From NCBI GenBank assembly GCA_947627125.1, contig CANQUY010000084.1, positions 1 through 7,470 on the forward strand: a DNA stretch of 7,470 nt, given 5' to 3'. The notes below the pieces were generated by a model that was given only the letters and a program-made list of their open reading frames with translations, was not told the origin of the DNA and searched no databases. The translations under genes and the position numbers were made by a program. This stretch comes from an uncultured Clostridia bacterium (GTDB lineage Bacteria > Bacillota > Clostridia > Christensenellales > Borkfalkiaceae). Each line of letters opens with the position of its first letter. Within the stretch, counting starts at the first letter, position 1. This document shows positions 1 through 5,635 of this stretch, in pieces.

Positions 1-84
1 GGCGACGACGGCCTCACCGCCCTCACCGTGGACTTCCGCTCCGGCGCCTACAGCGTTTCTATCCTCCTCTCCTTTACTTACTGA
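1..84 (+). CDS. C-terminal end of an unidentified protein (partial)
   Basis: The first 28 codons read open from the window edge and end in TGA at 82-84, giving a tail that ends in SVSILLSFTY. The start lies outside the window. The reading is supported by GC-rich third positions (mostly C in GAC, CTC, ACC, TTC), as in the neighbouring genes, and by an intrinsic terminator about 40 bp downstream in the right orientation. The tail alternates polar and hydrophobic residues, which would suit beta strands, for example in an exported or beta-rich domain. That is only an impression. No family is recognised. Confidence 0.6.
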   Translation, partial: GDDGLTALTVDFRSGAYSVSILLSFTY

Positions 85-121
85 ACGCCTTAATTCCAAG
101 CCGTTCATTCCCATGAATACC

Positions 122-150
122 AAAAAAAGAGCACTTATGTGCTCTTTTTT
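122..150 (+). terminator. Intrinsic terminator, possibly bidirectional
   Basis: A perfect 12-bp stem (AAAAAAGAGCAC at 123-134, GTGCTCTTTTTT at 139-150) encloses a 4-nt TTAT loop. The right side ends in six T and the left side starts with a run of A, so it could stop transcription from either side. It lies 38 bp after the partial gene at 1-84, which it most likely serves. It is over 300 bp from the 3' end of the kinase gene on the other strand. Confidence 0.85.
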
Positions 151-168
151 GATGGTTTGATTGAAAGA

Positions 169-184
169 GAAGGCTTAAGCCTTC
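169..184. repeat. 16-bp perfect palindrome
   Basis: GAAGGCTTAAGCCTTC reads the same on both strands. It lies between the terminator of the first gene and the first composite repeat, and could mark the outer edge of that repeat or be a protein-binding site. No function can be assigned. Confidence 0.5.
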
Positions 185-187
185 CCC

Positions 188-390
188 TCATCCCGCCCCG
201 CGTCATTCTGAGAAACGGAGAAAGAACGAAGTCCGAGGACTTAACTCGAAGAATCTCGCGGGGCGTAATTGATACTATGCGGCGAGATGCTTCGGTAGAA
301 TTCCCGTAGACTGCGTACGGTTTGCGTTCTCAGCATGACGCCGCTTAAGCCCCCGTGCGTTTCATGGGATCCTTCCCCTTCGCTGTGAGG
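188..390 (+). repeat. Composite palindromic repeat, copy 1
   Basis: Two arms form an imperfect inverted repeat. The left arm (200-265) begins GCGTCATTCTGAGAA and ends GAAGAATCTCGCGG. The right arm (279-344) begins GCGGCGAGATGCTTCGG and ends TTCTCAGCATGACGCCGC. A 13-bp loop separates them. A degenerate GGATCC module follows at 352-390 (TTTCATGGGATCCTT and a decayed hairpin). In this copy the T-type arm (CATTCTGAG) comes first and the GC-type arm (CATGCTGAG) second, the reverse of copies at 5406 and 6955. The element lies between two convergent genes; no coding sequence is credible here. Confidence 0.75.
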
Positions 391-463
391 TCGGGATAAG
401 CGCGATAGAACGCGGCGTGCGGACTTCGTGAAAATGGCTTTTTCGCGCTATAAGTGTGAAATT

Positions 464-2122
464 TTATACGTTGAAGCAGCTGCCGCCGATGAATTCGCGG
501 ATGAGGGAACTGCAGGGAATGATCGAGTCGTCGTCGATCTCGCGGAAGTACTTCAGGATCTTGATGAGGCGGTTCGCGGTGAGGTACTGCGGCGCTGTCG
601 GTTCGATCTTCGTGAGGGCCTCCATCGCCTTCTTCTTGAGCACGCAGAGCTCGTAGCCGAGGCTCGAATTGAAGACGAAGTCGGCGTTTTCCTGGTTGGG
701 ATAGATCCAGCGGAACTCGCCGTTTCTCACCGATTGCCACATGTCGATCGTGTTGGCCGCAGAGCAGTTTCTGAACTGCATATCCCTCACAATTCGGCGT
801 ATAAGTCTTGAATTTGTGATGGAGAGCGGGGAGTGATTGTCGATATTGAGCTGGGCGTGCGGCGCGATATAGATCTTGAACTTCTGATGTTTCGGAATGG
901 ATTTCGTCAGCTTTTCGTTGAGCGCGTGGATGCCCTCGATGATGATGGGAACGTTCGGCTCGACGCGGATGGTCTTGCCCGCCTCGCGTTTATCCGTCTG
1001 GAAGTTGAAGCGGGGCAGCGTCACCTCTTCGCCGTTGATGAGGTCGAACAGGCACTTGTTGAAGAGTTCGATATCGAGGCAGTTGATGTGTTCGAGGTCG
1101 AGATGGTCGGCGGGAACGCCCTGTATCTCACTGATCCTGTCCTTTTCAAAATAGAAATCGTCCATCGAGATCGTCACGGGGTTGATGCCGCGGGAGAGAA
1201 GCTCGATGCGAAGACGGTTGCAGAATGTGGTCTTGCCGCTCGAACTCGGGCCCGCGATCGCGACGAGGCGGACGTTTTCGATGTCGCTCTCGATCATGTC
1301 GCCGAGCTTGGTGAGCTGGCGGTTGTGATAGGCCTCGCACATTTGGACGAATTCGAGCGTTTCGCCCCGTTCGATCTTGCGGTTGATGTCCGTCACCGTC
1401 TGCACCTTGGCCTTGACCGTCCAGTCATAGGCACGCTGGAGGGAACGGCAGTACACCGATTCCTCCTCGAATTCGGGAATGTTGGTGTCGAAGTCGTGGC
1501 GGGGGTATTGGATGATGATGCCGGGGCTATACGGCGTGATCGTATAGTTGTGGATGCAGCCCGTGGAGGGCAGCATGTAGGTGTGCAGATAGTTATAGTA
1601 CTCGCCGCACTTGTAGAGATGGACCGTGTTCTCGGGACGGTACTTCAAGATGTCGATCTTGTCGTCGAGGTGGAACTTCTTATAGATCTCTGTCGCCTCC
1701 TCGATGGTCACGGTGACGCGTTCGATGGGGAGGTCCTCGTCGATGATGCGGCGGACTTCCTTCACGATCTCTTCAAACGCATGCGACATGTTGAAATTCT
1801 TCGTCAGCGCCTGGCAGGAGATGGAGCGGGAAATGTTGTAGGAGAAGCGGATCTTGACGTCGGGGTAGAGGCGGTAGAACGCCATTGCGACGACGTAGCG
1901 CAGCGTTGCGCTGTACGCCTTGCCCGCTTCCTCGTTGCTGAGGTTCAAAAGACGGATCGTCATGCCGTTGTTCTTTTCGGAAAGACGGTAGTTGAGTTCC
2001 TTGACCTGTGCGCCCACCTGACAGACGACGAGATTTTTCCGCTCGTCCTTATCAATTAGGTCGAGCACCCTCGTGCCGTCCTCCACGGATAAAGTTTGAT
2101 TGTTGAATGTGACCTGTATCAT
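464..2122 (-). CDS. Nucleoside (uridine) kinase with N-terminal TGS/ThrRS-like domains
   Basis: This 552-aa protein has a C-terminal P-loop kinase of the uridine kinase/phosphoribulokinase family, which phosphorylates uridine or cytidine with ATP or GTP in cytoplasmic pyrimidine salvage. Visible motifs are Walker A GPSSSGKTT (291-299), the substrate-side DDFY (321-324), EGIH (396-399) and an arginine-rich lid, RLIRRIVRD (439-447). Residues 1-60 resemble a TGS domain and about 65-205 the ThrRS second additional domain. The HxxxH zinc/editing motif of ThrRS is not evident near residues 70-77, so editing activity is unlikely. This fusion and a length near 550 aa are usual for clostridial nucleoside kinases. 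The ATG at 2122 is preceded by a GAAAGGGG ribosome binding site (2130-2137) and a strong promoter. No intrinsic terminator is seen downstream; composite repeat copy 1 lies there. The exact nucleoside substrate is not shown by the sequence. Confidence 0.93.
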   Translation of the reverse strand: MIQVTFNNQTLSVEDGTRVLDLIDKDERKNLVVCQVGAQVKELNYRLSEKNNGMTIRLLNLSNEEAGKAYSATLRYVVAMAFYRLYPDVKIRFSYNISRSISCQALTKNFNMSHAFEEIVKEVRRIIDEDLPIERVTVTIEEATEIYKKFHLDDKIDILKYRPENTVHLYKCGEYYNYLHTYMLPSTGCIHNYTITPYSPGIIIQYPRHDFDTNIPEFEEESVYCRSLQRAYDWTVKAKVQTVTDINRKIERGETLEFVQMCEAYHNRQLTKLGDMIESDIENVRLVAIAGPSSSGKTTFCNRLRIELLSRGINPVTISMDDFYFEKDRISEIQGVPADHLDLEHINCLDIELFNKCLFDLINGEEVTLPRFNFQTDKREAGKTIRVEPNVPIIIEGIHALNEKLTKSIPKHQKFKIYIAPHAQLNIDNHSPLSITNSRLIRRIVRDMQFRNCSAANTIDMWQSVRNGEFRWIYPNQENADFVFNSSLGYELCVLKKKAMEALTKIEPTAPQYLTANRLIKILKYFREIDDDSIIPCSSLIREFIGGSCFNV

Positions 2123-2155
2123 AGTTTTTCCCCTTTCTTTTTTGGTTAGCTATAT

Positions 2156-2184
2156 ATTATACAACAAACAAATTTATTTTGCAA
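2156..2184 (-). promoter_or_regulatory. Sigma-A promoter of the nucleoside kinase gene
   Basis: On the minus strand a -35 TTGCAA (2179-2184) and a perfect -10 TATAAT (2156-2161) are separated by exactly 17 bp. The surrounding DNA is AT-rich. Transcription would start near 2149, giving a leader of about 27 nt that contains the ribosome binding site. Confidence 0.85.
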
Positions 2185-2233
2185 TAGTTTTTTGAAAAAA
2201 TTTTACTAATTTTGTGAATTGCAATCATGGGAT

Positions 2234-2390
2234 CCGTTGGTTTTATGGGATTCCCCGCCCCCTGCCCCTCCCCAAGGAGGGGGCTCAAGTCTTTTCCTTG
2301 GGGGGAAGGTGGCACGGCTGTCCTTGCCGTGACGGAAGGGTTTTGGAACCCTATCCCCCCCTTCGGGGTACTTCCCCTAAGAGGGGAAGC
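2234..2390. repeat. Multi-hairpin GC-rich intergenic repeat
   Basis: Several short hairpins follow one another: CCCCTCC/GGAGGGG (2265-2282), CACGGC/GCCGTG with a 7-nt loop (2313-2331), GGGTT/AACCC (2338-2351), CCCC/GGGG (2358-2368) and CTTCCCCT/AGGGGAAG with an AAG loop (2371-2389). The segment GGTGGCACGGC...GCCGTGACGGAAGG resembles, from memory, dispersed repeats common in gut Firmicutes; this was not checked. It is preceded at 2234-2251 by a piece matching the start of the GGATCC module (CCGTTGGTTTTATGGGAT). The overlapping open frames here are low-complexity and repeat-derived, so no gene is called. Confidence 0.65.
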
Positions 2391-2410
2391 GAGGACGTTC
2401 CCGCCGCCTC

Positions 2411-2639
2411 CCTCATCCCGCCCCGCGCGCATTCTATTCGTGTCTAAGCGCGGCACGAGCGCGTAGCGCGAAGTAGCGAAGCGAGGGGATCTCGTAGACT
2501 TACGGACTTCCGTTCTTAGAGCGAGATTCTCTCGCCCCTTACGGGGCTCGGAATGAGGGAACAGGCTTCCGTAGGTTTAACGGGATCCTTCGCTGCGCTC
2601 AGGATGAGCGCGCGGGGCAGGGTGACGTGATTGGGAACG
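2411..2639 (+). repeat. Composite palindromic repeat, copy 2a (diverged arms, intact module)
   Basis: The left edge shares CTCATCCCGCCCCGCG with copy 1. The arms are strongly diverged: GCATTCTATTCG...GGGGATCTCG on the left and GCGAGATTCTCTCGCC...CTCGGAATGAGGG (2521-2559) on the right. The following GGATCC module is intact. From 2582 to 2639 it matches 5578-5635 at 56 of 58 positions, including a shared tail GGGTGACG(T/C)GATTGGGAACG. High identity of the module beside decayed arms suggests the parts have different ages or are exchanged. Confidence 0.65.
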
Positions 2640-2648
2640 GCGGGGCGA

Positions 2649-2804
2649 TTACGGAAGCATGCGGCGAGATGCTTCGGTAAAGCTTTCGCAGACTGCGTTG
2701 TGCTCCCGTTCTCAGCATGACGCCGCTACGAAGTCCGTAACATGCGGCGTGGCTGCTTCCGTTGGTTCAACGGGATCCTTCGCTGCGCTCAGGATGAGCG
2801 AGCG
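2649..2804 (+). repeat. Composite palindromic repeat, copy 2b (single arm plus module)
   Basis: Only the GC-type arm is present (2661-2726, GCGGCGAGATGCTTCGG to TTCTCAGCATGACGCCGC), nearly matching the right arm of copy 1. Its inner end forms a local hairpin with flanking DNA (TTACGGAAGCAT 2649-2660 against ATGCTTCGGTAA 2669-2680, one mismatch). A further fragment (ATGCGGCGTGGCTGCTTCCG, about 2742-2761) leads into a GGATCC module at 2759-2804. The copy lies directly after copy 2a and just 3' of the minus-strand gene ending at 2855. Confidence 0.65.
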
Positions 2805-2822
2805 GCAGCACAGCGCCGTTCA

Positions 2823-2856
2823 AACATAACATACGTTATATAACATATGTTATGTT
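2823..2856. repeat. 34-bp AT-rich near-perfect palindrome overlapping a stop codon
   Basis: The left half 2823-2839 (AACATAACATACGTTAT) and right half 2840-2856 (ATAACATATGTTATGTT) are reverse complements with one mismatch. Each half contains its own smaller dyad: ATAACATATGTTAT (2840-2853) is perfect and ATAACATACGTTAT (2826-2839) has one mismatch. The palindrome covers two bases of the TAA stop of the minus-strand gene at 2855. Its AT-richness contrasts with the GC-rich repeats beside it. It could be a terminator-like or mRNA-end hairpin, although no T-run follows, or a tandem operator for a dimeric regulator. Confidence 0.7.
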
Positions 2857-3289
2857 ATAAATACCTGCAAAGTTCTCTGCGTTGGCGTTCTTGAAGCTCA
2901 ATAAGACGGCAAATGAGGTCCTTTGCGCGTTCGTCTGCGGCGGCGTATTGGTTGAGGTACTTGTGCGGCGACTTGATCCCCATGTTGCACCCGTCGGTGA
3001 GAAGGTCGGCGATCTCCGCGTCTGTGTCCTTCACCGCCATCATAATGTTTGTCTTGAGCCATGCCATCCCCTTTGCAACGGGGTTGGGATCCTTCCCCTC
3101 GTCGCGGTAGGAGTGCAAAATGCCCTGAATTTCGTTCTGCAAAAAGGCATACTCGCGCTGATAGCCGTCGAGCATTTCCCTGAAGCGGATGTCGGCGGCG
3201 TGTTCCTTGACTTCGTCGATCGCCGAGATCCCCATTTGGATCCCCGCGTCGCATTCTCTGTAGAGTTCGATCGTGTCGTGTTCTATCAT
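2855..3289 (-). CDS. Predicted helical-bundle protein, DUF2383/ferritin-like family
   Basis: This 144-aa soluble protein is almost entirely predicted helical and lacks a signal peptide or membrane segment. Repeated acidic and amphipathic helices (about 5-30, 34-62, 76-100 and 113-142) fit a four-helix bundle. The conserved-looking core GKDPNP...MAWLKTN (65-81) and LLTDGCNMGIKS (96-107) resemble a clostridial family usually annotated as DUF2383 or ferritin-like; this assignment is from memory. No classical ExxH di-iron ferritin pairs are obvious, so metal binding is not claimed. The ATG at 3289 has a perfect AGGAGG (3295-3300) 5 nt upstream, which fixes the start. The gene is divergent from Hsp20, with 161 bp between the starts, so the two may share stress control. 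Confidence 0.8.
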   Translation of the reverse strand: MIEHDTIELYRECDAGIQMGISAIDEVKEHAADIRFREMLDGYQREYAFLQNEIQGILHSYRDEGKDPNPVAKGMAWLKTNIMMAVKDTDAEIADLLTDGCNMGIKSPHKYLNQYAAADERAKDLICRLIELQERQRRELCRYL

Positions 3290-3307
3290 ATTTTCCTCCT
3301 AAAGAGG

Positions 3308-3336
3308 AGTATACGAAAAAATCTTCAAAAAATTCA
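3308..3336 (-). promoter_or_regulatory. Probable promoter of the helical-bundle gene
   Basis: A -10-like TATACT lies at 3308-3313 on the minus strand, 18 bp before the start codon. The hexamer at 17-bp spacing, TGAATT (3331-3336), is a poor -35. Because the start site would fall almost at the ribosome binding site, the leader would be very short. The call rests mainly on the -10 and the AT-rich upstream tract. Confidence 0.4.
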
Positions 3337-3344
3337 GAAAGGTG

Positions 3345-3372
3345 TTTGAAACTTGCAAAAGAACGGTATAAT
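3345..3372 (+). promoter_or_regulatory. Promoter of the Hsp20 gene
   Basis: A perfect -10 TATAAT is at 3367-3372. The -35 is TTGAAA (3346-3351) with a short 15-bp spacer, or TTTGAA (3345-3350) with 16 bp. Transcription would start near 3379, leaving a leader of about 70 nt. No CIRCE repeat (TTAGCACTC/GAGTGCTAA) and no CtsR heptad (GGTCAAA) is visible nearby, so the usual Firmicutes heat-shock repressors do not seem to act here. Confidence 0.65.
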
Positions 3373-3389
3373 AAAAGTGAACAAAGGAA

Positions 3390-3441
3390 GCGGCAGGCGT
3401 CGGGAACGATCCACCGCAGCCTCCCGAGAAAGATTAGGAGG
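3390..3441 (+). promoter_or_regulatory. Candidate RNA thermometer / alternative-structure leader of Hsp20
   Basis: The Shine-Dalgarno core GGAGG (3437-3441) can pair with CCTCC (3420-3424) across a 12-nt loop, hiding the ribosome binding site. The CCTCC also lies in TCCCGA (3422-3427), which can instead pair with TCGGGA (3400-3405). The two helices share bases 3422-3424 and exclude each other. Additional short GCGG/CCGC (3390-3393, 3414-3417) complementarity exists. Small heat-shock genes are often controlled by leader RNA thermometers, so this fits, but it is not a recognisable ROSE or fourU element. Confidence 0.4.
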
Positions 3442-3450
3442 ATTTATATC

Positions 3451-3864
3451 ATGAAACACGAACTTCAGACAAGACAAAACAGCTACGACCTCTTTGACGT
3501 ATTCGACGACTTCTTCAAGCCCATGTTCTTTGAAGAAACGCGGGAACTCCGCACGGATATCAAGGAAACGGAAACCGATTACGAGCTCGACCTCGAACTC
3601 CCCGGCTACGCGAAGGACGAGATCAAAGTTTCCCTCGAGAATGGGTATCTGACCGTCAGCGCGGCCAAGCAGAAGAAGGAAGAGGAGGGCAAGAAGTATC
3701 TTCGCAGGGAGATCCGCGAGCAGACCTCGAGAAGCTACTATGTGGGCAGCGATCTCACCCGCGAGCAAATCAAGGCGAAGTATGCAAACGGCATCCTCTC
3801 TCTCACCGTTCCCAAGAAGGGGCCCGAGAAAAAGAGCGAGAACAACTTTATCGAAATCGAATGA
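3451..3864 (+). CDS. Hsp20/alpha-crystallin small heat-shock protein
   Basis: This 137-aa ATP-independent chaperone binds unfolding proteins in the cytoplasm and keeps them refoldable. The N-terminal arm (1-32) is rich in Phe and Asp (DLFDVFDDFFKPMFF). The alpha-crystallin domain spans about 34-121, with the ELPGY...I.V.LENGYLTV strand region and the family signature YANGILSLTVPK (111-122). The C-terminal extension ends in an IEIE I-x-I-type motif used for oligomer assembly. Length is typical for bacterial Hsp20. The start is the ATG at 3451, with AGGAGG (3436-3441) 9 nt upstream; an in-frame TTG at 3346 lies inside the promoter and is not used. The gene is monocistronic: its own promoter precedes it and a strong terminator follows. 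Confidence 0.96.
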   Translation: MKHELQTRQNSYDLFDVFDDFFKPMFFEETRELRTDIKETETDYELDLELPGYAKDEIKVSLENGYLTVSAAKQKKEEEGKKYLRREIREQTSRSYYVGSDLTREQIKAKYANGILSLTVPKKGPEKKSENNFIEIE

Positions 3865-3876
3865 TCTGACTGAAAG

Positions 3877-3899
3877 ATCGCCCTGCGGGGCGATTTTTT
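3877..3899 (+). terminator. Intrinsic terminator of the Hsp20 gene
   Basis: ATCGCCC (3877-3883) pairs with GGGCGAT (3888-3894) around a TGCG loop, followed by a six-T run (3894-3899). It lies 12 bp after the Hsp20 stop and separates that gene from the sigma-factor operon. Confidence 0.92.
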
Positions 3900-3921
3900 G
3901 TAGAAATATTTTTCTGACTTT

Positions 3922-3948
3922 TGAAACTTTTTGGCGGGGCAGTGCGTC
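3922..3948 (+). promoter_or_regulatory. ECF-type promoter upstream of the sigma-factor operon
   Basis: The sequence shows TGAAAC (3922-3927) followed by CTTTTT-like DNA, a 17-bp spacer and CGTC (3945-3948). This is the TGAAAC/CGTC pattern of many Firmicutes ECF sigma factors, and it lies 23 bp before the start codon of an ECF gene. It implies that the sigma factor transcribes its own operon. No good sigma-A hexamer pair is seen in this 107-bp gap. Confidence 0.75.
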
Positions 3949-3971
3949 ATAAAGATAGGAAGGAGCAAAGG

Positions 3972-4499
3972 ATGACCGACGAAAAAAGGCTGAAGCGTGC
4001 CCTCAGCTCGCATGAGGCGGGGGAACCGCAGGCGACGTTTGAATTTCTCTATGCAAAATACAAGCCTCTGGCGGTCTTTATCGCGGCCCGCTATCTTGCG
4101 GAGAGGGCGGACATTGAGGACGCGGTCGAAGAAACGTTTGTCGGATTCTTTGCCCATGCCGCGGACGTCGGCAACGTCCGTGGGTATCTTGCGGCGAGCG
4201 TCAAGAACCACGCGCTCTCGCTCATTCGGAAAAACAGCCGCGCAGTTCCCCTCGATCCCGAAAAAATTTGCGACTTATGCGACGATTTCGACGTTTTGGC
4301 GCATGAAAAGTTCAGGGAATTAGTCGCCGATCTCAGGCGGATCCTGCCCGAGGATGACGTGCAGATCATTCTCTTGCGGCTCTTGGAGGACCTGCCGTTC
4401 GACGAAATCGGAAGGAGGCTGAACGATAAGGTCGGGACCGTCAAGACGAGGTATTACCGCGCTCTGAAAAAATACAGAAAGTGGAGGAAAAAGGCATGA
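3972..4499 (+). CDS. ECF-family RNA polymerase sigma factor
   Basis: This 175-aa protein directs RNA polymerase to a small regulon. Region 2 (about 20-88) contains the core-binding and -10-melting helices (FEFLYAKYKPLAVFIAARY...DIEDAVEETFVGFF), ending GYLAASVKNHALSLIRKN. Region 4 (about 113-170) has the helix-turn-helix LEDLPFDEIGRRLNDKVGTVKTRYYRALKKYRKW. There is no region 1 or 3, as expected for ECF (group 4) sigma factors. The ATG at 3972 is chosen because AAGGAG (3960-3965) is 6 nt upstream; an in-frame upstream start at 3921 would fall within the promoter. The stop overlaps the next start as ATGA (4496-4499), so the two products are probably translationally coupled, typical of a sigma/anti-sigma pair. 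Confidence 0.93.
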   Translation: MTDEKRLKRALSSHEAGEPQATFEFLYAKYKPLAVFIAARYLAERADIEDAVEETFVGFFAHAADVGNVRGYLAASVKNHALSLIRKNSRAVPLDPEKICDLCDDFDVLAHEKFRELVADLRRILPEDDVQIILLRLLEDLPFDEIGRRLNDKVGTVKTRYYRALKKYRKWRKKA

Positions 4500-5377
4500 A
4501 AAGGTCGGAAGAAACTTTTTTGAGGGAGTTTGAAGCGTCGCTCGGCGCAGAAACGAAATTCGACGCTCCAAGGGAAGAGGGAGAGGTCATCAAATTCAAA
4601 AAACGCAACATATATGCGAAAAAAGCGGCATTCTGTACCCTTGCGGCCGTGCTCGTCCTTGCAGTGATCTCCGCGGTCGCCGTGCCGACGGCGCTTGCCC
4701 TATCCCGCTCTGTCGGGGGCGGAGGCGACGCTCTCACGGTGGGGGACCTCAGGGAGATGAGGTGCCTCTTCTTTGAAGATCTCGCCTTTTACGATGACGG
4801 TCAAAAAAATCACATCTATGTGATAAAAAACGAGGAGATCGTCACGCATTACGGCTACGACAGGGTTACGGCGGAAGCGGAAAATTTCGACGATATCCGC
4901 GATAAAACCGTCGTCGAGGCGGTCGCCGTGATCGGAATTCCCTCCTTTGTGGGCCTTTCGGACGAGCTTTCGCTCGATTATTCCATGGATGACGGCTATA
5001 TCCGCCGTCTGAAGCTCTCCGGGGAGGGGGAGGACCTCGTCATCGACGACGTGGAGCAGTTCGATAAGAACGATCCCGTGAGCTGGCTCGACAGGGATAA
5101 AAAAAATCTGCCCGCGCGGGAAGAGTGCGAGCAGATCGTGAGCGGTATGAAGATCGAAGAGGTCGTGCAACGGATCGGAAAACCGCAGCGGGACATTGGG
5201 TCGGGTGCGATTTCCTTCCAGTTCGACGTTGCGGACGGCTCCATTCTCGGGGTCATGTTCGCCGCGGAGATGACCGAGGAAAACGGCGCATATGTGCGGA
5301 ATTTTTATGTGTGGAAGGCAGAGCTTGACGTCGATTTTGTCCCCGATATTTCGGAAGGCTTCGGCAGGGCCTTATGA
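4496..5377 (+). CDS. Probable anti-sigma factor, single-pass membrane protein with BamE-like repeats
   Basis: This 293-aa protein has a short cytoplasmic N-terminus (1-43), one hydrophobic segment (about 44-69, KKAAFCTLAAVLVLAVISAV...) and a large outer domain. The outer domain seems to contain two related units, VIGIPSFVGLSDELSLDYSMDDGYIRRLKL (145-174, written here only for its spacing) and an IGKP...GAISFQF...DGSILGVMF unit (227-255) preceded by GMKIEEVVQR. The second resembles SmpA/BamE-type modules (GM..EV...IGKP). No zinc anti-sigma motif (HxxxCxxC) is present. The call as anti-sigma rests on the ATGA overlap with the ECF gene and the membrane topology, not on a recognised family. The ribosome binding site GGAGG (4483-4487) is 8 nt before the ATG. 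No intrinsic terminator follows; a composite repeat begins about 28 bp downstream. Confidence 0.72.
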   Translation: MKRSEETFLREFEASLGAETKFDAPREEGEVIKFKKRNIYAKKAAFCTLAAVLVLAVISAVAVPTALALSRSVGGGGDALTVGDLREMRCLFFEDLAFYDDGQKNHIYVIKNEEIVTHYGYDRVTAEAENFDDIRDKTVVEAVAVIGIPSFVGLSDELSLDYSMDDGYIRRLKLSGEGEDLVIDDVEQFDKNDPVSWLDRDKKNLPAREECEQIVSGMKIEEVVQRIGKPQRDIGSGAISFQFDVADGSILGVMFAAEMTEENGAYVRNFYVWKAELDVDFVPDISEGFGRAL

Positions 5378-5405
5378 TATTGCGTTAATTCGGCTGAAGC
5401 CCGTG

Positions 5406-5635
5406 GCGGCGTCATGCTGAGAACGGGTGCAAAACGCAGTCAGCAGTAGCAGAACCGAAGCATCTCGCCGCATGGTTTACGGACTTTCGCCGCGAGATTC
5501 TTCGGGTTAGTCCCCGTCCTCTCGTCCTGCTCCCGTTCTCAGAATGACGCGGCGGCACGGGGGTCCGTTGGTTTAATGGGATCCTTCGCTACGCTCAGGA
5601 TGAGCGCGCGGGGCAGGGTGACGCGATTGGGAACG
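5406..5635 (+). repeat. Composite palindromic repeat, copy 3
   Basis: The GC-type arm comes first (5406-5471, GCGGCGTCATGCTGAGAACG to GAAGCATCTCGCCGC), then a 17-nt loop, then the T-type arm (5489-5553, GCCGCGAGATTCTTCGG to TTCTCAGAATGACGCGGC). The GGATCC module follows at 5565-5612 with a tail to 5635. Arms could pair over about 65 bp with scattered mismatches at the same positions as in other copies. It separates two convergent genes, neither of which has a U-tract terminator. Confidence 0.8.

Noticed and set aside
345..811. Several open frames of 66-131 codons around the 3' end of the kinase gene on both strands
   Set aside because: They overlap the kinase coding sequence or the composite repeat, are low complexity, and have no translation signals.
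833..2059. A 408-codon open frame on the plus strand, antisense to the kinase gene
   Set aside because: It lies wholly within the well-supported kinase gene. Its protein is Val/Asp/Glu/Arg-rich without a domain, and it has no ribosome binding site or promoter. It is a mirror of GC-biased codons.
2157..2466. Open frames of 77-99 codons in the gap upstream of the kinase
   Set aside because: They are Pro/Gly/Arg-rich translations of the multi-hairpin repeat, and one overlaps the kinase promoter.
3086..3099. GGGATCCTTCCCCT inside the helical-bundle gene, identical to 366-379 in the composite repeat
   Set aside because: It encodes part of the GKDPNP motif that looks conserved in the family. The match is 14 bp and does not extend, so it is likely chance.
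3346..3450. TTG start giving an N-terminally extended Hsp20
   Set aside because: The TTG is the -35 region of the promoter, whereas the ATG at 3451 has a perfect AGGAGG and gives a normal Hsp20 N-terminus.
3921..3971. Upstream start for the ECF sigma factor
   Set aside because: It falls within the ECF-type promoter; the ATG at 3972 has AAGGAG at good spacing.
4481..4495. GTG start for the anti-sigma gene
   Set aside because: The GTG overlaps the GGAGG ribosome binding site used by the ATG at 4496, which also gives the ATGA overlap.
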